A DNA stretch of 64,000 nt. Source: Siderastrea siderea. Taxonomy: Eukaryota > Cnidaria > Anthozoa > Scleractinia > Rhizangiidae. The translations under genes and the position numbers were made by a program. Positions 52,823 to 63,245 of this stretch are shown one piece after another. Under the pieces are notes generated by a model. That model was not told the DNA's origin and searched no databases. It worked only from the letters and a program-made list of their open reading frames with translations. The stretch lies in NCBI GenBank assembly GCA_964030785.1, contig OZ034970.1:23126935-23190934 (forward strand). Reading direction: 5' to 3'. Position 1 is the first letter of the stretch. Each line of letters begins with the position of its first letter.

Positions 52823-54214
52823 TTTTTTTAAGTCTGGCTGTAGAGTTATCTGTTCTAATCGCGGAATGAGTCAATGCGAATGGCCTGACTCCATAATATT
52901 TTCAAAAAATCTTAGCAAACAAATATCAAAGCTAATAAGCTTCATTGGCAAATGTATTTTAGCAGGTGGACCGTAAAAACAGGCTATTTTACGCGCCAGT
53001 GGTTAAGTCTTATAAAGCAACACAAAAACATCGCGCAGACGCGTTTCATTTGCATAAGGAGATTTCCGATAGCATCTATACCCACCGAATTCCTTTATCG
53101 TAAAGTGACTTAATGGCATATTTATTCAAGGTTTCTTTTTATTCGAATTCACGTACTTAAACATTTAAAATTTTAATATCTGCCCTAAAGTAACGATAGT
53201 TAGTTTGGAAAAGTCTGAAAAGTGAAATATTCGTGCGACGGGGTAACATCGTGTATCAAAACATCACAATGTCGACAGGGATCTTTCATCGTCTAATTGT
53301 TGTATTATGTGAAACTCGCGTAAAATAAAGTCAAAACATCGCTTTGTAACTAGATTTAAGATAAGGAAATGCTTTAGCTTACTTTCAGTATAAAAGCAGT
53401 ATGGTACAGACCAGAAACGTCGACCGTTGTGTCTGAAAAGCATATGTGACTTGAAATAGGAGTACAGTAAAGACATGGCGAAAACTGCCAAAGTGCACTC
53501 CACATATTTTCACCTCACGCTCTCGCTTTTCACGGGCCAAACTAAATATTTTAATATGATAAACAACAAGCATTTCCGATTCCAAAGAGCCTTTTTATGA
53601 CCTAGATATTCGTATACCCTCGATGATATGGTCTTCTAAAAATTGGTAAAATTCAGTGTATCAACGGAATAGAAAATACTGTACTCTTTACGCGCCTGGA
53701 TATCAAGGAAAGAACGTTTAGATCGACGTAAAGTTTACTTTGAAAGCAAGTTCAAGAGATGTCTAACAAACTGTGAAAAGATTAATTCCAGGCAAGTTTT
53801 CGTTGTCTTGTACGAGCGTTTTGAAAATGTACTAATTTGCATAATTTACATCGGGTCCGAAGGCCCGTTTAGGCCAATTTCGAGCTTTCCGTTTTTTTGC
53901 CAAAATAAAAACTCGCTGGAACTTTTTAATATTATTTTTGAAAATAGTTTACCAAAAGGGTTCTTTTGGGCAAATAAAAAGAAATTCGAATTTTCGGCTC
54001 TGTCGCCGGATTCTCGAAAGTTACTGACAACGGCTCTTAAGAACTATTTATTTCTCCAGGTAAAGCCACATGTTTTCTCCTGGAGAAATAGACGTACAGA
54101 GGTCACTGGTTACAAACAAACCAAGTTCTCAAGTTGCATACATACATTTAATTCAAGTCTCTATCTAGGGGGTGCACGGTGTTCATAAAAAATCCGTGGA
54201 TTGTTTTGCCGACA

Positions 54215-55380
54215 AAGGAGCGTAATGTTGTTGTTTAGAGTTTTGCGGATTATCGAAGATAATTAAAGATAGGTGTTGTAATGTTTATTCGCTGTTTTTA
54301 AGGACATTTGGTTGAGATCGGGTGGTGTTTATTAAGGGTAGTGTTTACTTTCGAGTCGTTAGCAGTGGTTAGTGTTTTCGGATAGAAATAGTTTTGTTTC
54401 TGGTGTTGTTTTGAGTGCTCGATAACAAGTTTCTGGCGTATTTCTGAGAATGTAGTGGAGGCTGGCAGATTGGAGAGTGTAAAAGAAAAACGTTGTGTGT
54501 GAAGTATGCGTAGTGTTTGAAATGAAGCAAGACAAGTAAGATATTGCAAAAATGTATTATTGTTTGTGTAGTTGATGCGTTTTTAAAGGGAAGCAAAACA
54601 AGTACAGTATTCACAAGTTGGTTGTCTTTAACTACCATTGTAAATGACATAGAAAGGGAGATTGAAATGCCGTTTTGTTAAGCGTGCGAGCTCGTCTATA
54701 AGTCATGGAGAGTATTGTTAGTTGTGGTTACATAGTGCTTCCAACTCAACTGGTTGCGAAGGCGATGATAAACTCCATTCTTTAGTTTTGTGATGATGTA
54801 AAGCATAGCAAGGAAGATATTGTTGACTCTACTCGTTAAATACCTGTGAACAGTAAAGACCGATCTTTATAAACACAGGTGCCGGTAGAGGTTTTAGATT
54901 GCAAGTAGCTTCTATTTTTGTTGTTAAGATTGAAATGGAGCCATTGTCTGAAGGGTGAAAGATTTGTGATGAATGGGTAGGGGCCTTTTCTTGCTTTCAT
55001 AATGACGTAAATGATGACCTTTGAAGGATAATTGCATTGCTGTTACAGAAAAATCAATAGATTGTACATTGGAAGTAGGTTTCAGTCCTTTCGTTAGGAA
55101 TGGGGTTTTTACTTGAAGGTGGAAAGTTGATTTATTTCTTGAGGTAAAGTCATTGATTCTATCAGTTAATCAATTCCTTAAATATTCGACATTCTTGGGT
55201 AATATGTTTACATTCATTTAATTTCACTGTGTCGATAGAATTCACTCAGAGGTCATTAAGCGAGAAAGTTCTCAAAGCAAATCTGTCATATGTGCGACAT
55301 TTCTTTCGTCACATTAGCTTTGTTGAAGAGTTTGAAGGTGAATTTTGCATTTGTAGCTATGACGTAAGCAGATAGATTTA
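54215..55380. repeat. leader-type monomer, copy 3
   Basis: Starts GGAGCGTAATGTTGTTGTTT, includes TGTAATGTTTATTCGC, a 250-base segment nearly identical to the next copy (GTTTTGTTTCTGGTGTTGTT, GTGCTCGATAACAAGTTT), TGGAGCCATTGTCTGAAGGG, and ends with TAGCTATGACGTAAGCAGAT at about 55355. It is 1.5 kb from copy 4. Confidence 0.75.
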
Positions 55381-55554
55381 GTTATTTATTGGAGAACTGA
55401 CTGTCATTTGTAAGAGGTGTTGTGGACGGAAACATGGTTGATTTGTTTTGTAAGATGATGACATTGATTAGATGGAGGATGTGCTCGGTAATTGTGTAAA
55501 GGAGTTTAGCGAACGCCAATAAGTCTGTCTTAGTTCTTTGCTTGAAATAGTTCT

Positions 55555-55701
55555 GGCCCCAGTTGTTCAAAAGTTGGATAGCGCTATCCACCGGATAAAT
55601 CACTATCCAGTGGATAAGTGTTAGGGAAACCAATTGCGTTATCCACTGGATAGACATTTATCCGGTGGATAGCGCTATCTAACTTTTGAACAACTGGGAC
55701 C
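55555..55701. mobile_element. 147-bp hairpin MITE
   Basis: GGCCCCAGTTGTTCAAAAGT and TGGATAGCGCTATCCACCGG at the left are mirrored at the right. GGATAGCGCTATCC is itself palindromic. It is inserted in the junction between monomers 3 and 4. Confidence 0.8.
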
Positions 55702-55727
55702 TGGTTACGAAAAAAGTAATTGTAGAA

Positions 55728-56500
55728 TGGAGCGTAATTTTGTTTTGAGTTTGGCGGAATATTGAAGTTAATTGAAGGTAGGTCTTGTAATGTTTATTCA
55801 TTGTTTTTGAGGTCATTTGGTTGAGAAAGGCGGTGTTTATTAAGGCTAGTGCTTACTTTGGCTTTTTTATCGGTGGTTAGTGTTTTCGGTTAGAAATAGT
55901 TTTGTTTCTGGTGTTGTTTTGAGTGCTCGATAACAAGTTTTTGGCGTACTTCTGAGAATGTAGTGAAAGCTAACAGATTTGAGAGTGTAAACTGAAGAAA
56001 AACGTTGTGTGTGTAGTATGCGTAATTCTTAAAATATAGTAATACTAATAACATGTTGCAAAAATGTATTATTCTTTATGTAGTTGTTTCGTTTTGAAAT
56101 GGAAGGAAAAGAATTATAGCATGCACAAGTTGGTTGTCTTTTATTGCGATTATAAATGACATAGAAGGCAAGATTGAAAAGTCGCTTTGTTAGAGAATTT
56201 GTTATGTTAGTATCGTTGCTGTAGGTGTCAGGGAATTGGATTTATAGCAGGGAGGTTATGCTGCAGTTTGAACTTTTTAAAGAAATATATTGATTAAGTA
56301 AGGAATAAAAAGTAAAGAAATTTCTTGATCATATTCAGAGATAGAATTAAAGAAATAAATACGATATAGGTGTGCTATTTGTGTCAGTAAAGATGAAAAG
56401 TTAGTTCTGAAGATGTATAAAGGTTGATTTTAACTAATTAATAATTTGTGTGTTTATTTTCAGGTGTAGGGAGTTGTTAGACAATCTGAGAAGTCAATGA
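55728..56500. repeat. leader-type monomer, copy 4
   Basis: GGAGCGTAATTTTGTTTTGA to about 56180 matches copy 3 closely. Similarity fades before the ORF at 56963. Confidence 0.7.
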
Positions 56501-56962
56501 GAGTGTCACGCTTCACACAGGCTGTGTGAATCACACGAGGATTAACCAGAAATACATGATTATTAACGAGAATACACGGTTATTATTGAAAGAATACAGA
56601 ACAATAATTTGAAATAACTATAGTAAATTGAATACTGGTGAATATGAGTGGGTAAAGAGTGAATTTTATGTATAGATGTTGTAACAAAGTTTGCTTTAGA
56701 AGTTTATTTGTTACAAGGACGATAACAACAATAATAAAAAGAAGAAGATTGATTTAATGCAACTTGTTAAATTACCAAAATGAATGACATTGAAGAAGTA
56801 GTAGACAGAGGACCTTTGAGGTCACGATTTGCGCTTTATCATGGTGTTTATCTTCAAAAATGAAGGGCAAGACGTTCAAGGGAATTAAGCAGGGTTCCGT
56901 TGAAAGCATTGAAGAAAATTTTAAAGAAGAGAAGTGGTTGAAAAGTCGTTATTAGAAATATA
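56501..56962. other. probable leader upstream of the 2A/peptidase ORF
   Basis: AT-rich with a short inverted pair CACGCTTCACACAGG/CTGTGTGAATCACACG near 56510-56540. No coding frame is recognised. Confidence 0.35.
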
Positions 56963-57780
56963 TTGAAAAATTTACCACAGTCATCTGTCGTGTATGAACT
57001 TATGGAAACATCGTTGCTTCGAAAAGGATTAATCTTTGGATGTGATAAGCTTGTAAGGGAATTGACAGATTACAAAAATAGAAGGTATACGAGACTGAGG
57101 TCAATAACGAAAAGCGTGATTTACAAAAGTGTTAACCACAGAAGTATGTACATTCGATCAAAGCTATATAATGATATAGAAATGAATCCTGGACCAAATA
57201 TTGTGGATTCATCGAAAACAATTTGTGCGCCATATAGTCAAGGAGATTCTTCAGCGTTTGGTGGTAACGCTGGAACACAATGCGTTGCAGTGAGTTTGTC
57301 AGCTATTCTGTACAATTTTGATCATATCATAAAATCATCGTGTGATCTCGTCGAGATAATGAATATTGGTAATGATATGTACACAGTTCTTTCCCGCGCT
57401 GCACAGCAAGAATATTTGCTACTGAGTGAAATACCTGCAGCAGTTTGCATACGAGAGGAAATGTATAATTTGCAGTATAGTGAGAGTTTCTACGGGATCA
57501 TATTTCAGAATAATATAATGGAAGAAAATAACTGTGTACCTTTACAACTTGCATTTGAATCTTTGTTGATAAAAGGGTATCAATCATTTCTTCTTACAAT
57601 TACTATTTTGACAGTAGCCATTTTTGAGACAAACAATGGTTGTTTTAAAGTGTTCGATTCACATTCCCGGAATGCAAAGGGTACGAGTGATCCTTTTGGA
57701 ACATGTGTACTGTTAGAGATATATAGGTGAGCTTGTGGAGTATTTTAGGAATCTGTATTTTGGGAGGGATCTGCGCCGCC
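56963..57780 (+). CDS. 2A-like motif fused to a papain-fold-like (C76/OTU-type) peptidase domain
   Basis: The open frame starts MKNLPQSSVVYELMETS, has a basic helical region, then YNDIEMNPGP at about residues 69-78. This matches the D-(V/I)-E-x-N-P-G-P core of 2A peptides, which make ribosomes skip the Gly-Pro bond. Directly after it comes a predicted cysteine-peptidase domain: FGGNAGTQCVAVSLSAIL carries the putative catalytic Cys, and VFDSHSRNAKG carries the putative His, ending in GTCVLLEI. From memory this resembles the herpesvirus-tegument-type (C76) or OTU deubiquitinase-like domains in uncharacterised animal ORFs. The frame ends at 57730, but the expected continuation (GELVEYFRNLYF) is found one base over to about 57780, so there is a frameshift or short intron at the end. 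Confidence 0.6.
57181..57192 (+). other. 2A-like peptide coding site
   Basis: Nucleotides within about 57168-57197 encode NDIEMNPGP. The skip would fall between the final Gly and Pro, separating a basic leader of about 77 residues from the peptidase domain. Confidence 0.6.
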
Positions 57781-57800
57781 TGTAAATTCCCTAGAATTTC

Positions 57801-58219
57801 TTGTTTGTTAACAAAAAAGATGTTTTCATAAACCTCATGAAGAATGACGACGAGTTATCAAGCAAATATAACCTCATCGTTGATGGCATCAAGGACTTTT
57901 CTGCTTCCCCCCACAATACCAACGCAAACGCAGTTGAAAAATTGGTAAAGACGCTCAAAATTGGTATTCTTCTCGTATTGGATTCAACATGTACAAACTT
58001 CTAGAGGGCGAGTACACTTTGGCGATTGAATTTTTCCCTCTAAGCACAACGAATTTATCAGTTAACGTTGTTTCCACTTCACTAAATATTAACAATCAAC
58101 CAAGCTGTTTGTCAATTACAGCAGTGGACCACAACTTCTCCGAGTTTACTCGTAGCACGAGTCAAGTTCGAGCCCGAGTCATCTTCGAGTCGGAAGTCAA
58201 GTTCGAATCAGGTAAATAA
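57801..58219 (+). CDS. unknown ORF pair
   Basis: Two overlapping plus frames (57801-58004 and 57989-58219). The first reads KDVFINLMKNDDELSSKYNL and IVDGIKDFSASPHNTN. The second is Ser/Thr-rich. A frameshift near 57995 may join them. No family recognised. They lie between the peptidase ORF and the Polinton integrase, and could belong to either. Confidence 0.3.
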
Positions 58220-58660
58220 AAAAAAATCCGTTTTTTAACTTTACTTGAATTTCTTTTGATTGCGATTCTTGCTTTTATAATGTTGCGCCGACTGATACTC
58301 AAAACATCAACAGTCCAAGAGATATTTTCCTGTCGAGCGATCGCGAGAGTTTATTCCCAGTGTTGGTACCAACTTATTGAAGGAAATTAACCTCATTCTT
58401 CGCTATTAATTTTCCTGATCAGTTTTGTTGGTGGCCAAAGCTCAAAGATCTAACTGATCACCATGGTTTCGGAAGCTTCGTTATATGTAACTTACCTTTC
58501 GGATAACTTTCCTAGCGGCATGTAAACTTTAATATCATAAAAGCTTCCTTACAGTCCCTTTCGCTACCATCTCTCGACACAGGTGTGGCCCAAAACAGAC
58601 AAAATACTGCTAATACTCTTGAGATAATTTTACCTAGAAACCCCACGGACAAGGAGAAGA
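58220..58660. other. no gene recognised
   Basis: No frame longer than a few dozen codons and no element ends seen. Confidence 0.35.
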
Positions 58661-58689
58661 TTAAGGTGCTTGAATACGGAGCGCCGTAG

Positions 58690-59960
58690 AATTTTTGCGA
58701 TTAGTATACCACCAATGGCTGACACGAGACGAAGCATCTTCGACTTGAACCACATCGACAAGCCCCTTTCCAAGGGTACGGTTAAAATGCTGAAGAAGTT
58801 TTATGTGTACATCGCAAAAGCCATTGGAAGCTTTAAAAATACGATAAAAAACAGAAAAGGCCATCTTAGGAAGGACAGAGTACAAAAAATCCTTGATGAA
58901 ATTCGCTTTTACCTCAGGGCGAACCCTTTCACGAAAAGGCGTTTCTTGACAGGCTAAAAATGGTTGAAGACTTCATCAGCAACCATTGCATGGAAATACC
59001 CACGAAGCTGGTTGAAAGACACAGCAAACGTTTTGCCCTATGGTAAACCTTTCGGCTTTAAGGCTTTAATGAGTGAAACTAAACTTTCACAAATATATTA
59101 CAGCCCAAAAGGTTATTGGAAACTTCTTGCAGCCATCAAAAATCTGGCTGAGGTGGGAAAGGTTTCTGAAAAAGTGGCTCGGGCTTAGCTGAGAAAACAA
59201 GCAATCTGGCGGGTTTATCCGCCGACCCCACGACACATTCCGAGACCCAAGTTTGATGTTCCCACACCAAACAAAGTTCACCAGGCTGACCTCCTTTCTT
59301 TGCCCAACGACACTCTGGGGCGGGGGCGGGGGCGAAAGACTTCGAAATACGCTCTGACTGTGGTTGATGTGGGCAGCCGCTTCAAAGAAGCTGAACCGTT
59401 GACATCAAAAGAAGCTGCAGAAATTGTCGGTGCCTTTCAGAGAAATTACAGCCGCAGGCAAATATTCACAGAGATCAGGGTATCGTGGGGCGTTTCAACC
59501 GCACTCTGGCTATGCGGCTCTTTGGCCATCAGTACGCCGTTAAAATGAGGCTGGCGGAAGATCAGAGGTCAACTCCGTGCGTGGGTGGCTCGGCTGCCTG
59601 CCGTTGTCTCTGCTTTGAATAACGAAGTAACTCGTCTGATCGGCAAAAAACCCGCTGAGCCAATCAAAGAAAAGGCCGTGTCTTGCAAACCCTCAACCCC
59701 TTGCTCGAGGCCTGTTGGGCTGAACGAAAAAAAATTACCCCCTTTCGTGAAAGTTCGATACTTGTACCAGCCAGGCGAGCTGGAAGGCGGGCGCAGGCGC
59801 GCCACAGACCCTGTCTGGTCTTTAAAGGTCTTCAACATTGAAAAAGCTATCACCGCGCCCAGCGAGTCAGCTTTGTATTATTTGCACGATGGGCCCAAGC
59901 GCGGATCTTTCCGTGAGGAACTGCTTGTTGTTCCCCTAACACTGAGTCCCCGCCAGCTAC
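58690..59960 (+). pseudogene. retroviral-type integrase of a Maverick/Polinton element, decayed
   Basis: Pieces in successive frames: an N-terminal helical region (KPLSKGTVKMLKKFYVYIAK), SETKLSQIYYSPKGYWK, then the integrase core start KFDVPTPNKVHQADLL (first catalytic Asp) and YALTVVDVGSRFKEAEPL (second Asp). The segment with the third acidic residue is deleted or scrambled after QRNYSR. A C-terminal chromo-like region follows, with VVSALNNEVTRLIGKKP and VRYLYQPGELEGGRRRATDP. At least four frame breaks. In Polintons this enzyme inserts the linear element. The neighbouring minus-strand polymerase fragment supports the assignment. Confidence 0.75.
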
Positions 59961-60065
59961 TCTTGCTAGTTGAGGTGCAAGTCTATTGGCTCTGAGTGAA
60001 TGCCATCATCCAACACCCAGCGTTTGTCGTAATAAGCGCCCAGGCCCAGCTTTTCTTGCTGACAC

Positions 60066-60311
60066 GTGGGCATGGCTCATTTCACCAAGGGGAACCCTCG
60101 GTCTGTGGCTTCATCTTTCCCTCCGTTTAGCGCCCTCCATTTGTCCCAGGCGAACAAACTTTTTTTTGGTTGCTTCAAACTCATCCAGGAGCGCTGGGCT
60201 GACCACTTAATCGGACGTTTTGTGCGAGTGCCCAAAGAAAAGATTGTCTGTGTCCATCTGGATGAGCTGGAAATCCCTCCTATCGACGAAGTAGTCCAAA
60301 CAATCAAATAG
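60066..60311 (+). CDS. small unknown ORF in Polinton remnant
   Basis: An 81-residue frame ending FVRVPKEKIVCVHLDELEIP followed by PIDEVVQTIK. Protein-like C-terminal half. It overlaps nothing recognisable on the other strand and lies tail to tail with the polymerase fragment. Unknown function. Confidence 0.35.
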   Translation: MGMAHFTKGNPRSVASSFPPFSALHLSQANKLFFGCFKLIQERWADHLIGRFVRVPKEKIVCVHLDELEIPPIDEVVQTIK

Positions 60312-60870
60312 AACGTCAGCACACACAACTTGGCCAACTGATACACCATAATTCCGATTTGAAAGGGACGGTTGATCGTAACCTTTTCTTTTCGAAACTC
60401 GATCTTAAACGCGTCCTCGATCTCTTCTCATCCCCAACGTGGGCTACGAAACACTTCTTGATTAGATTCAAGTCATATTTACCCAAGTTAAAACCAACCA
60501 CGGAGATTTGGTTGCACCATTCGTTTATAGCCCCTTGTTGTTTCGTCGGTAACAGCCCGAAATCTGTGGGGACGTATTTTCGTTTGAATTCTTCCATCAA
60601 AACTTCGCCTCGCCTTACAAGTGCTTCCCAAAACATCTGCACCAACTCTTGTGGGTATTTAAAAGACATGTGTTCGGGCTTTCGATTGAGCGTGTCGGCT
60701 AATGATATAGACGTGCTCGTTTTCAAACACTAAATCTGGTGTCGCCACACTCCTTTTCGTTGCATCCTTGAAAGGGTTCAAAATCAAATGTAATTGCATG
60801 TGGAAAAGTCTCATTCCTCTTTCGTGGTAAACGATCGTTCCACCAAGAATGGGGGCGCCCGGCTCAAAGC
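60310..60870 (-). pseudogene. protein-primed family B DNA polymerase fragment, Polinton type
   Basis: Reading down from 60870, the minus strand gives ATPDLVFENEHVYI, then (60726 frame) SLADTLNRKPEHMSFK, LLPTKQQGAINEWCNQ and VVGFNLGKYDLNLIKK. These are the exonuclease-domain motifs of the protein-primed polymerase of Mavericks/Polintons. The polymerase proper is absent: similarity stops near 60400. One frame change lies near 60720. Confidence 0.7.
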
Positions 60871-61861
60871 CGCTGGGGCTAAAAAAGCACTTTATTTGCT
60901 TTATTTGTATAGTGCTGGTGTTCCATAGAGAACCTCTGGACTGTTGTTCTTTAATGTTCTAGGTTTTTCAGATAATGGGGAGCAAAGAAAAGCCTGCACG
61001 GCATGAAAAAAATATTCCTAGGGGTACAAAGCGAGGATGTCCTGGGGAGAGGGGTGGTCTGCCCCCTTTCCCTTACAACCAGCAGCTCTCTCGCTACGGT
61101 TGCACTCCGAAAAAAAAATGCCTAGAAGCAGCTACCACATTAAAAATAACAACCTCCAACCTTCTGAATAACAATAACAACCTTAAGAAATTATACGTGT
61201 TTAAGAAACGACCTGGACAAATCTGATGAAAAAGGAATTTTGTAAGGAAATACAGCTCGTCAGCGTTGCCATAAAGTATTAAGAACGAATGCATGGTCCT
61301 AGAGAGTTTTTCTTTTTTTTTTTTTTCACCTCAAACGAAGGGTCGACTGCGTGTTTTTTCTCTCTTTCGTCGCTTTGCGACTCGTATCTCCGATCTGCTT
61401 TGCGTATCAATTTCGTTTAAGAGGAAGTAAGAAAAACCTATGGGACCAGGGTAAAACTTGTATAACTTTAATACTTGTATTTGGACGGACATTTTTTTAA
61501 AAAGAAAAACAGCGCCAAATAAGAAAAAATCTATAACCTGTATTGCAACTCATTGAACTTTATAATCTTTGTAATGCCTTACCATTTTTATGGTTTTATT
61601 TTTAATTTCCGTCCCACGGACGAGATCCCATGGTTGTTGCACAGGTGATTCAGGCTCAAAAGCAGCCAACTTTAGTGTGAGGATCTGTATGGAACTTGAT
61701 CGCTAGTTTAGTCAGAAAACTAAAAATGACAATTAATAGGCAATTAAGTATACACATGAGATCATATATTGTCCTTGTGTTTCTTCACTGTCTCAACGCC
61801 TTGCAACCGCATTTCAGCCAGTCTTCAGGTTTCCAAGCGTCTTTGTATTACATCAAAATAG
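60871..61861. other. no gene recognised
   Basis: Contains an A-run at 61111 and a T-run at 61311-61325. The plus ORF at 60975-61226 shows no domain. Confidence 0.35.
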
Positions 61862-62288
61862 ATTAATGTCACAGTTCCTACGAAGTTTTACTTTAAAATA
61901 CTTAAAATAATCAGACACAAAACCACACCGTTTATGGCGTAAAGGGGGGAACACCGCTCCGCAATCAGCGTGACAGACGAACTTCCGTTGCGTGACCAAA
62001 AGCCAAACTTATCTCCCCAGCGGTAAAACCCGCGCTGGATCGGACAAGTCGGCAAGGCCAAAAGCTTACGCGCCCTAGAAGTCTAACTCTAAACGGCACT
62101 ACGAGCTGACCTCCGGTCAGCATCGTGCTAGAGTGTAGACAGTTGTCAAGCCTTACTTATCTCCCCAGCACTACGAGCCGACTCCGCCGGCACGTGCTGG
62201 ATCGGACAAGAAGAGGCATAAGAGCGTAAAATAGCGCCACTAAAATAGCGAAAACGAAGCTTGGGGAAGTCGCTGCGAGACTTAACCG
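61862..62288. repeat. 427-bp direct repeat, copy 2 (distal) of a DIRS-group element
   Basis: TTAATGTCACAGTTCCTACG to GAGACTTAACCG is the same as 62769-63195, apart from one visible substitution (CAATCAGC against CAATCGGC). Each contains short internal hairpins of the GACCTCCGGTC and GCCGGCACGTGC type. Confidence 0.95.
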
Positions 62289-62768
62289 ATAGCGTCATGC
62301 AAGAGGTGAACCCCAGTTTATTCAATTAATTACAACAACAGTCAAGCCTCCAAAGGGAGGGAGGGTGGGATTTACAAATTTCGAACTAGGTTACAGTAGC
62401 ACAAGCGATACAACTAGCGAATGATGCTAAAGTTCATTCTATAAACTTTTATAGCCAGACAGTTGTCTGGATTTAGGCCAATGGCAAATAGTGTACCATA
62501 GAAAGCAAGGACCACATGCAGGCTTAAGTGAGACATGAATAGAGATATTTAAAAGACTAGCCATACAAAATGCCTGATATAATTGTGCTAGACAGTGTTG
62601 CAACATTTATTTCTGAACGGCCATTGTAATCATTGTCCTTTCGAGACAAGAAAAGCGTACAGTGTCATTGCGTTACATTACACACTCAAAATAAACATTA
62701 ACGACCCTGCGGGGGCCAAGAGCGTCTCGCTCCATTAACTGCGCTTTAATGTTTGGCCTTAAAGCTTA
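62289..62768. other. segment between the two 427-bp repeats
   Basis: A 480-base unique stretch with no ORF. In a split-direct-repeat element this would be the A2 segment, matching an A1 copy at the far 5' end outside the window. Confidence 0.4.
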
Positions 62769-63195
62769 ATTAATGTCACAGTTCCTACGAAGTTTTACTT
62801 TAAAATACTTAAAATAATCAGACACAAAACCACACCGTTTATGGCGTAAAGGGGGGAACACCGCTCCGCAATCGGCGTGACAGACGAACTTCCGTTGCGT
62901 GACCAAAAGCCAAACTTATCTCCCCAGCGGTAAAACCCGCGCTGGATCGGACAAGTCGGCAAGGCCAAAAGCTTACGCGCCCTAGAAGTCTAACTCTAAA
63001 CGGCACTACGAGCTGACCTCCGGTCAGCATCGTGCTAGAGTGTAGACAGTTGTCAAGCCTTACTTATCTCCCCAGCACTACGAGCCGACTCCGCCGGCAC
63101 GTGCTGGATCGGACAAGAAGAGGCATAAGAGCGTAAAATAGCGCCACTAAAATAGCGAAAACGAAGCTTGGGGAAGTCGCTGCGAGACTTAACCG
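62769..63195. repeat. 427-bp direct repeat, copy 1 (ORF-proximal)
   Basis: See 61862-62288. It lies 50 bases past the stop of the minus-strand recombinase ORF. Confidence 0.95.
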
Positions 63196-63245
63196 CCACT
63201 GATAGCTGCGAAGCAGGTATCCCCCCAAGCAAACAGAGCACAAAC

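Larger units (their letters stand above)
49181..54036. mobile_element. 4.86-kb DNA transposon with 1.6-kb terminal inverted repeats and TTAA duplication
   Basis: Left arm 49181-50793 and right arm 52359-54036 are inverted copies of each other over about 1.6 kb with few differences, apart from a longer TTA microsatellite in the right arm. The outer ends are GAGCCGTTGTCAGTAACTTT and its inverse. TTAA is duplicated at 49177-49180 and 54037-54040. Monomer copy 1 (48701-48720) shows the same surrounding sequence without the element. TTAA targets are used by piggyBac and Kolobok elements. No transposase is recognised, so it is probably non-autonomous. The spacer (50794-52358) holds a smaller foldback and LTR-like text. 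Confidence 0.8.
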
